DNA of 64,000 nucleotides, taken from Rhizobium sp. ZPR4 (GTDB lineage Bacteria; Pseudomonadota; Alphaproteobacteria; Rhizobiales; Rhizobiaceae). The position numbers were made by a program, and so were the translations under genes. The notes under the pieces are model-generated. The model did not search any database. It had not been told where the DNA came from and saw only the letters and a list, made by a program, of their open reading frames with translations. Numbering within the stretch: the stretch's first letter is position 1; every line of letters begins with the position of its first letter. Shown piece by piece: positions 36,607 to 44,631 of this stretch. The stretch spans positions 1,550,001 through 1,614,000 of the forward strand of contig NZ_CP157967.1 of assembly GCF_040215725.1 (NCBI RefSeq), given 5' to 3'.

Positions 36607-37791
36607 GAGCGCCTGCGCGTCTTCGCCGGAGTTGAAGCTTAGCTCCGGCATTCTCTTCGGTGAGAATTCAGCGAAATCCGAGGCCGGCAGCGGACCGGCC
36701 GTCATCAGCGTGAAATCGAAGAATGCCCTTACATCGGGGCCGAGCACATATTGCCGGTGAACCCGCAGGAAATCGCGCTTGATCTTCTTGTAATGCTTTT
36801 CCGAGAGCATCTGCTTGAAGCGCACGAAGAGGATGGAAGCCTGCCGGGCATCCTCATGTCCGCAAACGGCGGCGACCTTTGTCTTGTAAAAATGGATCGC
36901 ATCGGTCAGACAGTGCACGTCGAGCCAGAAGATGTCCTTGCAGCGTGCGATCAACCCCACGCGTGAGCGCAGCACCTTTGCCGGTCGCATGAGAGCGCAT
37001 TGCAGGATGGCACTGCCAAGCGTCGTAAACACCACGCGTTTGCCCTGCAGCAGTTCCGGCTCGCGCTCGAGCAACAGGCCGACCACATGAGCTGCCACAG
37101 ATGAGCCCATGCTGTGCGAGGAGACGACGAATTCTTCGACGTCAGGCTCATCCAAGGCGTGCCGGACACTGACGGCGCTCGCCTCCAGCCACTGTTCGGC
37201 GCCTATTCCATTCAGACCCGCCATCGCCACAGCCATCTCCCAGTCGGAGAAAAGATGCAGAGTATGCAGCTTCTCGGCCTGCGGCAGGAAGACATAGACG
37301 AAGAAGGCGACCGCGAGCGCGATACTGCCAATATGGCTCCACGCCGGCAATCCGAAGAGGATTGGCGTAAACGCGATCGACAGGCTGAGAACCAGCCCCG
37401 CAAGCATCAGCAGAAAGGGAAAGATAAAGAAGAAGCCGAAGCGCCACGCATGACGGAAATAGCCGGTCATGCCGCCCGAAATGGCAACTCTTGCGGCAGC
37501 AAGATAGCCCTGCAGGAGCCGAGTGAAGAATGGCCTGCCGTTCAGGACGGCAACCAGATCGTTATGATCGACGATATGAATGCGGCTTTGGGTATGCCAG
37601 TCCGCAGTTGTCGCCGTGACATCGAAATACGGTGCCCGGCCAAAATTCTTCAATTCCCCCACCGAGGTGGAAAAATCCCAGGCGGCGGCACTCTGCCGGG
37701 CTGAACGCTCGTAACGAGCCCGATGTGCGGCAGCATCCAGCGGCTCGAAGCCAGGGAAGTGGAGAACCACCCTCTTCTTGATAGGATTCAT
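36592..37791 (-). CDS. Membrane protein with a C-terminal lipase-like alpha/beta hydrolase domain
   Basis: A 399-residue protein. Two or three membrane helices stand near residues 115-170 (FGFFFIFPFLLMLAGLVLSLSI, IGSIALAVAFFVYVFL). A hydrolase-like region follows, with the nucleophile elbow SHSMGSS (Ser about 222), VVFTTLGSAILQCALM, and FWLDVHCLTDAIHF holding a possible Asp. The N-terminus RVVLHFPGFEPLDAAAHRARY may be a lid-like or binding element. I do not recognise the family precisely; it looks like a membrane-bound esterase. It overlaps the end of bolA and lies between bolA and grxD, which are usually adjacent in rhizobia. Confidence 0.78.
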   Translation of the reverse strand: MNPIKKRVVLHFPGFEPLDAAAHRARYERSARQSAAAWDFSTSVGELKNFGRAPYFDVTATTADWHTQSRIHIVDHNDLVAVLNGRPFFTRLLQGYLAAARVAISGGMTGYFRHAWRFGFFFIFPFLLMLAGLVLSLSIAFTPILFGLPAWSHIGSIALAVAFFVYVFLPQAEKLHTLHLFSDWEMAVAMAGLNGIGAEQWLEASAVSVRHALDEPDVEEFVVSSHSMGSSVAAHVVGLLLEREPELLQGKRVVFTTLGSAILQCALMRPAKVLRSRVGLIARCKDIFWLDVHCLTDAIHFYKTKVAAVCGHEDARQASILFVRFKQMLSEKHYKKIKRDFLRVHRQYVLGPDVRAFFDFTLMTAGPLPASDFAEFSPKRMPELSFNSGEDAQALSVGR

Positions 37792-38013
37792 ATTGTAGTC
37801 TGTCCCCGGGGCGCCAGCAGCACTGATGAAATCTGGAAATTGCCAAGATCATAACCTGCTGGCTTTTTCATGGCAGCTTGCAACAAATCATCCAAAAAAC
37901 AAAAAGATAGGATCAAACGTTTACAATCATGTGAGCCTACGCAACGGAAGCGCAACCGTCCTCAGCCGGCCTGTTCGCCGTGCCAAGGAGTAAAACTCCA
38001 AAATTCCGACATA

Positions 38014-38316
38014 TCAGCATTCCCGGCCCGGATATGGAGAGATATCGGCACAGGAGTCTACCGGTGGCGCCGTCATGATTTTCTCCGCAACCGGCGGCGT
38101 GGTCGATTGCGGCGTCGGCGCGGTCGAGGCCCGGTAACCGAAAGCGATGCTCAGAATAAGCACTATGGCACTTACGGTCACAGTGCTGTTCAGAATCGAT
38201 GCTCGTGGTGCGCGCACATGCTCGTAATATTCCCGCTCGCCTTCACTCGTATCTTCTGAGCTATAAAATTCCCGCTCTTCACCAACCTGCCCGTCTGAAT
38301 AGTGATGGTGGCTCAT
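38014..38316 (-). CDS. Small single-pass membrane protein of unknown function
   Basis: A 100-residue protein. A His/Glu/Ser-rich cytoplasmic start (residues 1-36, with EGEREYYEHVR) precedes one helix (NSTVTVSAIVLILSIAFGY, residues 43-61). The short exported tail is Pro/Thr-rich with two cysteines (DSCADISPYPGREC). GAGGGAGCGGA stands upstream of the ATG. I find no domain. The two cysteines might form a periplasmic disulfide. It may belong with the preceding minus-strand hydrolase-like gene as an inserted pair, but the 222-base gap argues against a simple operon. Confidence 0.55.
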   Translation of the reverse strand: MSHHHYSDGQVGEEREFYSSEDTSEGEREYYEHVRAPRASILNSTVTVSAIVLILSIAFGYRASTAPTPQSTTPPVAEKIMTAPPVDSCADISPYPGREC

Positions 38317-38700
38317 GGAGTCCGCTCCCTCAAAAATGCGAATGCAATGCTCACAAGGGGCCGATACACGCCAGATCGCATCAATCGGCAGACTTTAACA
38401 AACATACCGATGGTTTGTAAATTAGGTAGCATACTAATATTAATCGTCCCTTGATTTTAATTTGATGTGTGTTGTTCAGGCTTGGAGTTGAAGAGGCGAT
38501 TCCAAAACGCACTGTTCAGAAAAGATATCCAATCAACACTTTCCAGACGCTCTTCTTAACGACTGGTGCCGAAAATCCATTCATGCGATGAAAAAGACGG
38601 CACCTACGTTTTGCGGCTGGAAATCAAGCCGGGTGCTTGCTATTTAAGGATCATATGTAACGCTGCGGACCTTGACCCCGCATGTGAAAGGAACTGGACA
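38317..38700. other. AT-rich 384-base intergenic region before grxD
   Basis: No supported gene. The stretch is much more AT-rich than its surroundings, and the only ORF is a 5' extension of grxD. A palindrome at 38398-38418 and the grxD leader with an AAAGGAAC ribosome site are the only recognisable elements. Confidence 0.6.
38398..38418. promoter_or_regulatory. Inverted repeat ACAAAC-N9-GTTTGT
   Basis: Six-base arms at 38398-38403 and 38413-38418 with a nine-base spacer, the size typical of a TetR-family operator. It sits about 80 bases upstream of the small membrane protein start (minus strand) and 280 bases before grxD. No regulator gene is adjacent. Confidence 0.35.
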
Positions 38701-39036
38701 ATGAGCGGCATTCAGGAATTCATCGCCAACGAAGTTAAGAACAACGACGTCGTTCTCTTCATGAAAGGCACGCCCCAGTTCCCGCAGTGTGGTTTCTCCG
38801 GCCAGGTGGTCCAGATTCTCGACTACGTCGGTGTCGATTATAAGGGCATCAACGTCCTTGCCGACGCCGAAATCCGTCAGGGCATCAAGGACTATTCCAA
38901 CTGGCCGACCATTCCGCAGCTTTACGTGAAGGGCGAATTCATCGGCGGCTGCGACATCGTTCGTGAAATGTTTCAAGCTGGCGAGTTGCAGCAACACCTT
39001 CAGGAACACGGCATCAGCGTTCGCGGCGCCGCCTGA
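38701..39036 (+). CDS. grxD: Monothiol glutaredoxin GrxD (CGFS type)
   Basis: A 111-residue CGFS-type glutaredoxin. The active site is CGFS with Cys30, preceded by [10 protein letters not shown], and the glutathione-binding WPTIPQLYV and GGCDI motifs follow. It carries or transfers a [2Fe-2S] cluster with BolA partners and feeds Fe-S proteins. The ATG at 38701 has AAAGGAAC upstream and gives the family start (SGIQEFI). In many rhizobia grxD follows bolA directly; here the two are 2.1 kb apart. MFS exporter genes follow 100 bases later. Confidence 0.97.
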   Translation: MSGIQEFIANEVKNNDVVLFMKGTPQFPQCGFSGQVVQILDYVGVDYKGINVLADAEIRQGIKDYSNWPTIPQLYVKGEFIGGCDIVREMFQAGELQQHLQEHGISVRGAA

Positions 39037-39135
39037 CCGGGCACCGGGCTCCCCCGTCCGGTTTCCATAGTTCAATTTGATCGATAAGGCGCTGCCGGCG
39101 GGCGGCGCCCTTGACATGTTTATGGGAATAAAACC

Positions 39136-40410
39136 GTGACGACTTCATCCCAGGCCATGTCCCATGGGCAATTGCCCATGGGCAAACGTGAGTTCATCGC
39201 ACTCGCGGCCTTCCTCATGGCGATTAATTCGCTCGCCATCGACATCATGCTTCCCGCGCTGCAGCAGATCGGCTCCAGCCTCGGCGTGATGAACGAGAAT
39301 CACCGGCAATATGTGGTGACGGCCTATCTGATCGGCTTCGGCTCGGCACAACTCATCTACGGCCCTCTGTCGGATCGTTTCGGCCGCCGCAAGCCGCTCC
39401 TGGTCGGCATCATCATCTACGTGATTTCGGCATTCGGCATTGCCCTCATTCCGTCCTTTGCCGGTTTGCTGGCGCTCCGTTTTATTCAGGGCCTCGGCTC
39501 GGCGGCAACCCGCGTCATCACCGTCTCGATCGTCCGTGACGTCTTCGGCGGCCGCCTGATGGCTGAAGTGATGTCGCTCATCATGATGGTCTTCATGATC
39601 GTTCCGGTCATCGCGCCGGGAAGCGGCCAGATCATCATGCTCGTCAGCACCTGGCACATGATTTTCGTCTTCATCGGCACCATGGCGACGCTCGTCGGCG
39701 CCTGGATGTATTTCCGGCTGCCGGAGACGCTGAAGCCTGAAAATGTCCGTCCCCTCACCGTCAGATCGGTTGCCTCCGGCTTCAAGATCGTTCTGACGGA
39801 CCGGGTAGCGCTTTGTTATACCTTGGCGAGCACGTTCCTGTTCGGCGCGTTGTTCGGCTTCATCAATTCCGCCCAGCAGATCTACAACAATATCTACGGC
39901 CTCGGCGTCTACACGCCGTTGGCGTTCGGCGGCGTCGCGGCGTTCATGGCCCTGTCGTCCTTCGTCAACTCTCAGTTCGTCGGTCGGTTCGGCATGCGTC
40001 GGCTGTCGCACACGGCCCTGCTCGGCTTTGTCGCCATCACCTTCTGTTGGCTGCTGGTGCAGCTCTACGGGCCTGCGCCGATGCCATTCCCGCTGTTCAT
40101 GGTCTTTTTCGCATTGGCCATGTTCCAGTTCGGCTGGATCGGCTCCAACTTCAACTCTCTGGCAATGGAGCCGCTCGGCCACGTCGCCGGCACGGCATCC
40201 TCCGTACTCGGCTTCATGAGCACGGTTGGCGGCGCGTCGATCGGCGCCTGCATCGGGCAGTTCTATAACGGCACGGCAACGCCGATGGTCATCGGCTATT
40301 TCACCGTTTCCCTCATTGGCGTCGTCTTCGTGCTGATTGCTGAGAAGGGAAAGCTGTTCCGCCCGCACAATGCGCCGCCGCCAGCCGACCAGTCTCTCGC
40401 TTTACATTGA
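39136..40410 (+). CDS. MFS drug exporter, Bcr/CflA type
   Basis: A 424-residue twelve-helix exporter. The cytoplasmic loop 2-3 motif is YGPLSDRFGRRKPLL, helix 1 is FIALAAFLMAINSLAIDIMLPALQQIG and the helix 5 signature is APGSGQIIMLVSTWHMIF. These are standard for the Bcr/CflA drug:proton antiporter group. The GTG at 39136 was chosen, with an ATG at 39157 possible. The next gene is a paralogue on the same strand, 13 bases after its stop, so the pair is cotranscribed. The substrate is unknown. Confidence 0.92.
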   Translation: MTTSSQAMSHGQLPMGKREFIALAAFLMAINSLAIDIMLPALQQIGSSLGVMNENHRQYVVTAYLIGFGSAQLIYGPLSDRFGRRKPLLVGIIIYVISAFGIALIPSFAGLLALRFIQGLGSAATRVITVSIVRDVFGGRLMAEVMSLIMMVFMIVPVIAPGSGQIIMLVSTWHMIFVFIGTMATLVGAWMYFRLPETLKPENVRPLTVRSVASGFKIVLTDRVALCYTLASTFLFGALFGFINSAQQIYNNIYGLGVYTPLAFGGVAAFMALSSFVNSQFVGRFGMRRLSHTALLGFVAITFCWLLVQLYGPAPMPFPLFMVFFALAMFQFGWIGSNFNSLAMEPLGHVAGTASSVLGFMSTVGGASIGACIGQFYNGTATPMVIGYFTVSLIGVVFVLIAEKGKLFRPHNAPPPADQSLALH

Positions 40411-40423
40411 CAGGCATATTCGC

Positions 40424-41719
40424 ATGACAACCCCGCCTCAATCCCAGCAGCCGGCCCAGCAGCCGGCGCAATCCGGTTCCAGCCGCATCGGCCTCGGCAT
40501 CGTGGAATTCATCCTCACGATCGCCCTGATGACGGCCAGCATCTCCATGGGCATCGACAGCATGCTGCCGGCGCTGCCGAATATCGGTCAGTCGCTGCAT
40601 GTCGCCAACCCGAACGACACCCAGCTCGTCATCGGCGTCTATTTCCTCGGCTTCGGCATCTGCCAGCTTTTCTTCGGCAGCCTGTCGGATACCTATGGCC
40701 GGCGATACATCCTGCTCGGCGGTCTGGCCTTCTATACGGTGACCCTGTTTGCCGCGGCTTGGAGCGGCAGCCTGTTTGCCCTGCTGGCGATGCGTTTTGC
40801 GCAGGGCGTCGGCGCCGCGGCCGTGCGCATCACCACGCTCGCCATCGTCCGGGATTGCTTCGGCGGCCGCGAAATGGCGCGCGTCATGTCCTATGTGATG
40901 ATCGTTTTCATGATCATGCCGATGGTCGCCCCCTTCGTCGGCCAGATGATCGTCGCCTATTCGAACTGGCAGTGGATTTTCATCCTGCTCGGCATCGTCA
41001 GCGCCGGCCTCTTCCTGGTCGCCTTCTTCCGCATGAAGGAGACGCTGCCCGTTGAAGAGCGCCTGCCGCTCTCGGTCGCGTCGGTTCTTTCCGGCTTCAA
41101 GACGGTGCTGACCAACCGCATCACCTGCGGCTACATGATCGGCCTGACACTCTACACCGGCGTCATCTGCGCTTATATCGTCTCTGTGCAGCAGGTTTTC
41201 GGTGAAGTCTACGGGCTTGGAGACACGTTCCCGATCGCCTTTGCGGCAACCGCAGCCGGCACGGCCGTCGCACAGTTTGCCAATGGCTATTTCGTCCGCA
41301 GCTTCGGCATGCGCCGCATTTCCCACGCTGCCATGATCGTCTTCACCGTCCTCGGCGCTATCGGCTACATCGTTGGCATGTTCGGTCAGCCGAGCTTCAC
41401 CTTCATCTACATACTGATCTCGGTGATGTTGATGATGTTTGCTGTTATCACCACCAACTGCATGGCCATCAGCCTGGAGCCGATGGGCCATCTGGCAGGA
41501 ACGGCGGCCGCAATCACCAGCTCGGTGTCCACCACGGTCGGCGTTCTCCTCGGCGGCGTCGTCGGTCAGATGTTCGATGGCACGGCACAGCCGTTGCTCG
41601 CCGGTTTCACGGTATTCGGTGCGTTGTCGATCGTTGCAACGCTGTGGGCGGAACGCGGCAAGCTCTTCACCCATCCCGGCGATACGCCGGCACTGGAGCC
41701 GGGCATGGGGCACGTCTAG
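40424..41719 (+). CDS. MFS drug exporter, Bcr/CflA type (tandem paralogue)
   Basis: A 431-residue twelve-helix transporter. A Gln/Pro-rich N-terminal tail (residues 2-20) precedes IGLGIVEFILTIALMTASISMGIDSML, the loop motif FGSLSDTYGRRYILL and APFVGQMIVAYSNWQWIF. It shares the same order of motifs with the upstream gene (MLPALPNIGQ against MLPALQQIGS, SFGMRRISHAA against RFGMRRLSHTA), so the two arose by duplication. It lies 13 bases downstream of it. Two similar exporters may act separately or as a pair; MFS heteromers exist, but nothing here proves one. Confidence 0.92.
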   Translation: MTTPPQSQQPAQQPAQSGSSRIGLGIVEFILTIALMTASISMGIDSMLPALPNIGQSLHVANPNDTQLVIGVYFLGFGICQLFFGSLSDTYGRRYILLGGLAFYTVTLFAAAWSGSLFALLAMRFAQGVGAAAVRITTLAIVRDCFGGREMARVMSYVMIVFMIMPMVAPFVGQMIVAYSNWQWIFILLGIVSAGLFLVAFFRMKETLPVEERLPLSVASVLSGFKTVLTNRITCGYMIGLTLYTGVICAYIVSVQQVFGEVYGLGDTFPIAFAATAAGTAVAQFANGYFVRSFGMRRISHAAMIVFTVLGAIGYIVGMFGQPSFTFIYILISVMLMMFAVITTNCMAISLEPMGHLAGTAAAITSSVSTTVGVLLGGVVGQMFDGTAQPLLAGFTVFGALSIVATLWAERGKLFTHPGDTPALEPGMGHV

Positions 41720-41720
41720 A

Positions 41721-41816
41721 GCAATTCCAGCAAAAGTGCGAAGCGGTTTGTGTCCGGAATTGCGTGAAAACAAAGAGATAGAGCATTTCCGTCACTCCGT
41801 TTAAAAACGGAAATGC
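41721..41816. repeat. Dispersed palindromic intergenic element, two hairpins
   Basis: GCAATTCC (41721-41728) pairs with GGAATTGC (41756-41763), and GCATTTCCGT (41783-41792) pairs with ACGGAAATGC (41807-41816). The order of segments (GCAATTCC..AAAAGTGCGAAGCGG..GGAATTGCGTGAAAAC) is one I recognise as frequent in Rhizobiales intergenic DNA. It fills the space after the second exporter gene and may also end its transcript. Confidence 0.7.
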
Positions 41817-41835
41817 TTTAACATGTCTCACTTCG

Positions 41836-42774
41836 TTATGCGTCGCTGCGCGGGCGGCTGACCCAGCGCAGCGCCGCAGCGATCGCAAGACCGAATAGCG
41901 GCCACATAGCCCATGGCGTTCCATGCCAGGTGAACAGATTGATCATCACGATGCCGATACCTGTGATGACAAGGCTCGCAATAGCCATATCGATCTGCCT
42001 GTTGCTGCGAACATAACGGAATGCAGCAGCCCACAGAATGGCAAGTATGGGCCATTTCGCCCAGAGATCGCCATGCCAGGTCAGCCCGTTGAGCGCGGCG
42101 AGACCGACGCAGACGATAAGCACCCCACCGTAACTGCGCCGCCAATCCAGGGGCATCGCCGCTTCTCGAGCCGCAGCGGGTTCGGGGGCCTCGGGCGCCC
42201 GCGAGGGAGGTGGAGCCGAACGATAGTCTGACGTGGTATCGACAACCTGCACGCCGCCGATCCGCACCGCATAGCTCGGCACACCGCCCTCGATGTTCTT
42301 GACATCGAGCTGGCCAAGGAAATCGAAGCCGACCGCAACCTTGTTGCGGACCTGATCGTAGACCGTGTTGGAAATGACGATACCGCCGGGAACTGCCCGA
42401 GACTGCAGCCGGGCCGCAATATTGACGCCATCGCCATAGAGATCGTCGCCATCGGCGATCACGTCGCCGAGATTGAGCCCGATACGGAACAGCATCTGCT
42501 TGTCGGGATCGCTTACGGCATTGTAGCCGGCAAGCTCATTCTGCGTGTCAATCGCTGCGCGCACCGCCTCGACGACGCTGGGAAACTCGGCAAAGACGCC
42601 ATCGCCCCAGGTATTGATGACACGGCCGCCGTGCGCTTCGATCAGCCGTTTCATCGCATCGCGGTAACGACGAAGGGTCGAAAGCGTCCCCTCCTCGTCC
42701 TTGCCCATAAGGCGCGTGTAGTCCTGCACATCGGCGCAGAAGATGGTGGTCAGCTTGCGGCTCGTCTCGGACAT
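41836..42774 (-). CDS. Class III adenylate/guanylate cyclase with C-terminal membrane segments
   Basis: A 312-residue protein. Residues 8-175 form a class III cyclase domain: metal Asp15 in FCADVQDYT, Asp58 in NTWGDGVFAEF, and GDGVNIAARLQ with the Asn and Arg transition-state residues. The key residues are kept, so it is probably active. After a Pro/Ala-rich linker come about four helices in two similar units: TWHGDLWAKWPILAILWAAAF and TWHGTPWAMWPLFGLAIAAA. The helices are at the C-terminal end, not the N-terminal. The ATG at 42772-42774 has GAGG nine bases upstream. It may signal from the membrane via cAMP or cGMP. Confidence 0.9.
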   Translation of the reverse strand: MSETSRKLTTIFCADVQDYTRLMGKDEEGTLSTLRRYRDAMKRLIEAHGGRVINTWGDGVFAEFPSVVEAVRAAIDTQNELAGYNAVSDPDKQMLFRIGLNLGDVIADGDDLYGDGVNIAARLQSRAVPGGIVISNTVYDQVRNKVAVGFDFLGQLDVKNIEGGVPSYAVRIGGVQVVDTTSDYRSAPPPSRAPEAPEPAAAREAAMPLDWRRSYGGVLIVCVGLAALNGLTWHGDLWAKWPILAILWAAAFRYVRSNRQIDMAIASLVITGIGIVMINLFTWHGTPWAMWPLFGLAIAAALRWVSRPRSDA

Positions 42775-42889
42775 CTGTCTCATCCTCGCGGCAAGCGCCG
42801 ACCAAGGCTCTTGCCTGTTGGAGCAAAGATAGCCCTCCAGCCGTTACTTTCCAAGGGGTCAAGCCGGCAATCGTAGCGCGCTGCTCACC

Positions 42890-43714
42890 TCAAAGGGTGA
42901 AGACCTCGCGCCGCAGCAATTCCCAGGTATCCTTGTCCGCGGCGATCAGCAGCCCGCCATCGAGATGATGCGGCAGATAGGCTGAACCGTCAAAGCGGCG
43001 GACATAGGCGCCGGCTTCGGCTGATATCAGCGACCCCGCCAGATGATCCCAAGGCATCAGCTTGTTGTACATGAGATAGTGCACATAGCCGCCCGCAAGC
43101 GTGCGGTATTCATGCGCAGCGCAGCGATAGCAGGTCGTGTAGCGCACCTTGGCGAGATTACCCATGATTTCGGCGCGCTTTTCCTTGGGCAGGAAGCCCG
43201 TCGCTGCCATGCCGACCAACTCTTCCAGCGGAACCGACTGGGACACTTTGAGACGCAGCGTCTCGCCATCCGGCCGCCGCAACCAGGCACCGCTGCCGCG
43301 TTCCGCCAGCACCCAATCGTCGCCCATCGGATCGAAGATGATGCCGGCAACGGTTTCTCCCTTCGAGACGACCGAAGCCATGACGCCGAACGCCGGAATG
43401 CCAGCGGCAAAGTTGAAGGTGCCATCGACCGGATCGACGATGATGGCGAGATCGGCATCCGCGAGCTTGGTCAATAGCGACGGGTCGGCCGCAACCGATT
43501 CCTCGCCGACGAACAAAGCTTCCGGCCAGAGCCGCGCAACCTCGGCCTTTATCATATGCTCGGCACGCTCGTCGGCTTCCGTCACCAGATCCGTCGCCTC
43601 GCTCTTGGCGCGGATATCGTCGCTGCCCAGCCTGCGAAAACGCGGCAGGATCTCCGTCTGTGCCGCGCGGCGCAGCACATGAGCAAGCGTGGTAACGTCA
43701 ACGAGCGATGTCAT
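42890..43714 (-). CDS. Inositol monophosphatase family protein
   Basis: A 274-residue Mg-dependent phosphatase of the IMPase superfamily. TDLVTEADERAE, VGEES with the first metal Glu (about residue 70), DPVDGTFNFAAG with the metal Asps (about 92-103) and PWDHLAGSLISAEAGA near residue 222 are all intact. Possible substrates are inositol phosphate, histidinol phosphate or a nucleotide phosphate; the sequence cannot decide. A paralogue lies 16 bases upstream, and the two run in the same direction as an operon. Confidence 0.92.
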   Translation of the reverse strand: MTSLVDVTTLAHVLRRAAQTEILPRFRRLGSDDIRAKSEATDLVTEADERAEHMIKAEVARLWPEALFVGEESVAADPSLLTKLADADLAIIVDPVDGTFNFAAGIPAFGVMASVVSKGETVAGIIFDPMGDDWVLAERGSGAWLRRPDGETLRLKVSQSVPLEELVGMAATGFLPKEKRAEIMGNLAKVRYTTCYRCAAHEYRTLAGGYVHYLMYNKLMPWDHLAGSLISAEAGAYVRRFDGSAYLPHHLDGGLLIAADKDTWELLRREVFTL

Positions 43715-43730
43715 GCTTTTTCCTTTCGCG

Positions 43731-44558
43731 TCAGGCGCCGATGATCTCGCGACGGATCATCCGCCAGCTTTCCTCATCCGGCGCAGAAATAATGCCGCCC
43801 GTCGTCTCGCCGGGTCGGTAGGGCGTGCCATCGAATTTGGCGGTATAACCACCTGCTTCCTGATGCGCCAGCACGCCTGCGAGATGATCCCACGGCATCA
43901 GCTTTGAATGGCCGATGAAGTGCCACTTGCCTGAAGCCACCATCCAATATTCGTAAGCCGAGCAATTCACTGAGAAAACCATCCGGGTCTTGGACAGGTT
44001 GCCGCAGATGCGCGACCGATCCGGTTCGTCCATATGACCCCAGGATATCGCGCCCGTCATCGCGCTCAAGGGCGCGGGTGCGGCAACGGTAAGCCGCCTC
44101 GCCTGTCCGGTTTGCCGGCGCAAAAACGCGCCGCCACCCTTAACGGCGGTCAGGGTGTCGCCAAGCACCGGATCATGGATGATGCTGGCGATCGTCTCGC
44201 CATTGGCGATGACAGCGACTATCGTCCCGAAGACCGGCAGTCCGGCAGCGAAATTGAACGTGCCGTCTACCGGGTCGATGGTGAAAGCCAGCTCGGCATG
44301 CGCCAGCGCCGGCACGACGGACTTGTCAGCCTCATAGGCTTCTTCGCCGACGATGACGGCCTTCGGAAAACGCGTCTTCAGCGCCGCGGTGATGTGACGC
44401 TCAGCCAGAAGATCGGCCTCGGTCACGAGGTCGATAGCCGAGGTCTTTTCCGATACGTCGCCATCCTCCAGATTGCGGAAGCGCGGCATGATTTCCGTTG
44501 CCGCCGCTTCGGCAACGATCGTCATCACATAGTCGAAATCCGTATCGGAGAAGGTCAT
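43731..44558 (-). CDS. Inositol monophosphatase family protein (tandem paralogue)
   Basis: A 275-residue IMPase-superfamily phosphatase with the same catalytic set: TEADLLAERHI, VGEEAYEAD, DPVDGTFNFAAG and PWDHLAGVLAHQEAGG. It resembles its downstream neighbour along the whole length, so the two come from duplication. Its stop lies 16 bases before the next start. The differing middle (WGHMDEPDRS, SVNCSAYEYWM) suggests a different substrate from the copy next door. Confidence 0.92.
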   Translation of the reverse strand: MTFSDTDFDYVMTIVAEAAATEIMPRFRNLEDGDVSEKTSAIDLVTEADLLAERHITAALKTRFPKAVIVGEEAYEADKSVVPALAHAELAFTIDPVDGTFNFAAGLPVFGTIVAVIANGETIASIIHDPVLGDTLTAVKGGGAFLRRQTGQARRLTVAAPAPLSAMTGAISWGHMDEPDRSRICGNLSKTRMVFSVNCSAYEYWMVASGKWHFIGHSKLMPWDHLAGVLAHQEAGGYTAKFDGTPYRPGETTGGIISAPDEESWRMIRREIIGA

Positions 44559-44631
44559 CGGAAGCCTCTGTTTTGAAAGGGCTTCCTCTTATGCCCGATT
44601 CGATGACATCGGTGTGGCAAAAGGGCTAAAC

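Noticed and set aside
37870..38259. A plus-strand 129-codon ORF opposite the small membrane protein
   Set aside because: Arg-rich shadow. The minus-strand frame has a ribosome site and a clean membrane helix, so I kept that one.
39145..40368. A 407-codon minus-strand ORF opposite the first MFS gene
   Set aside because: Same reason: an antisense frame rich in Asp, Glu and Arg, with no motif.
40313..41773. A 486-codon minus-strand ORF opposite the second MFS gene
   Set aside because: The translation is His/Asp/Arg/Gly-rich, typical of an antisense frame of a GC-rich membrane protein gene, and has no domain.
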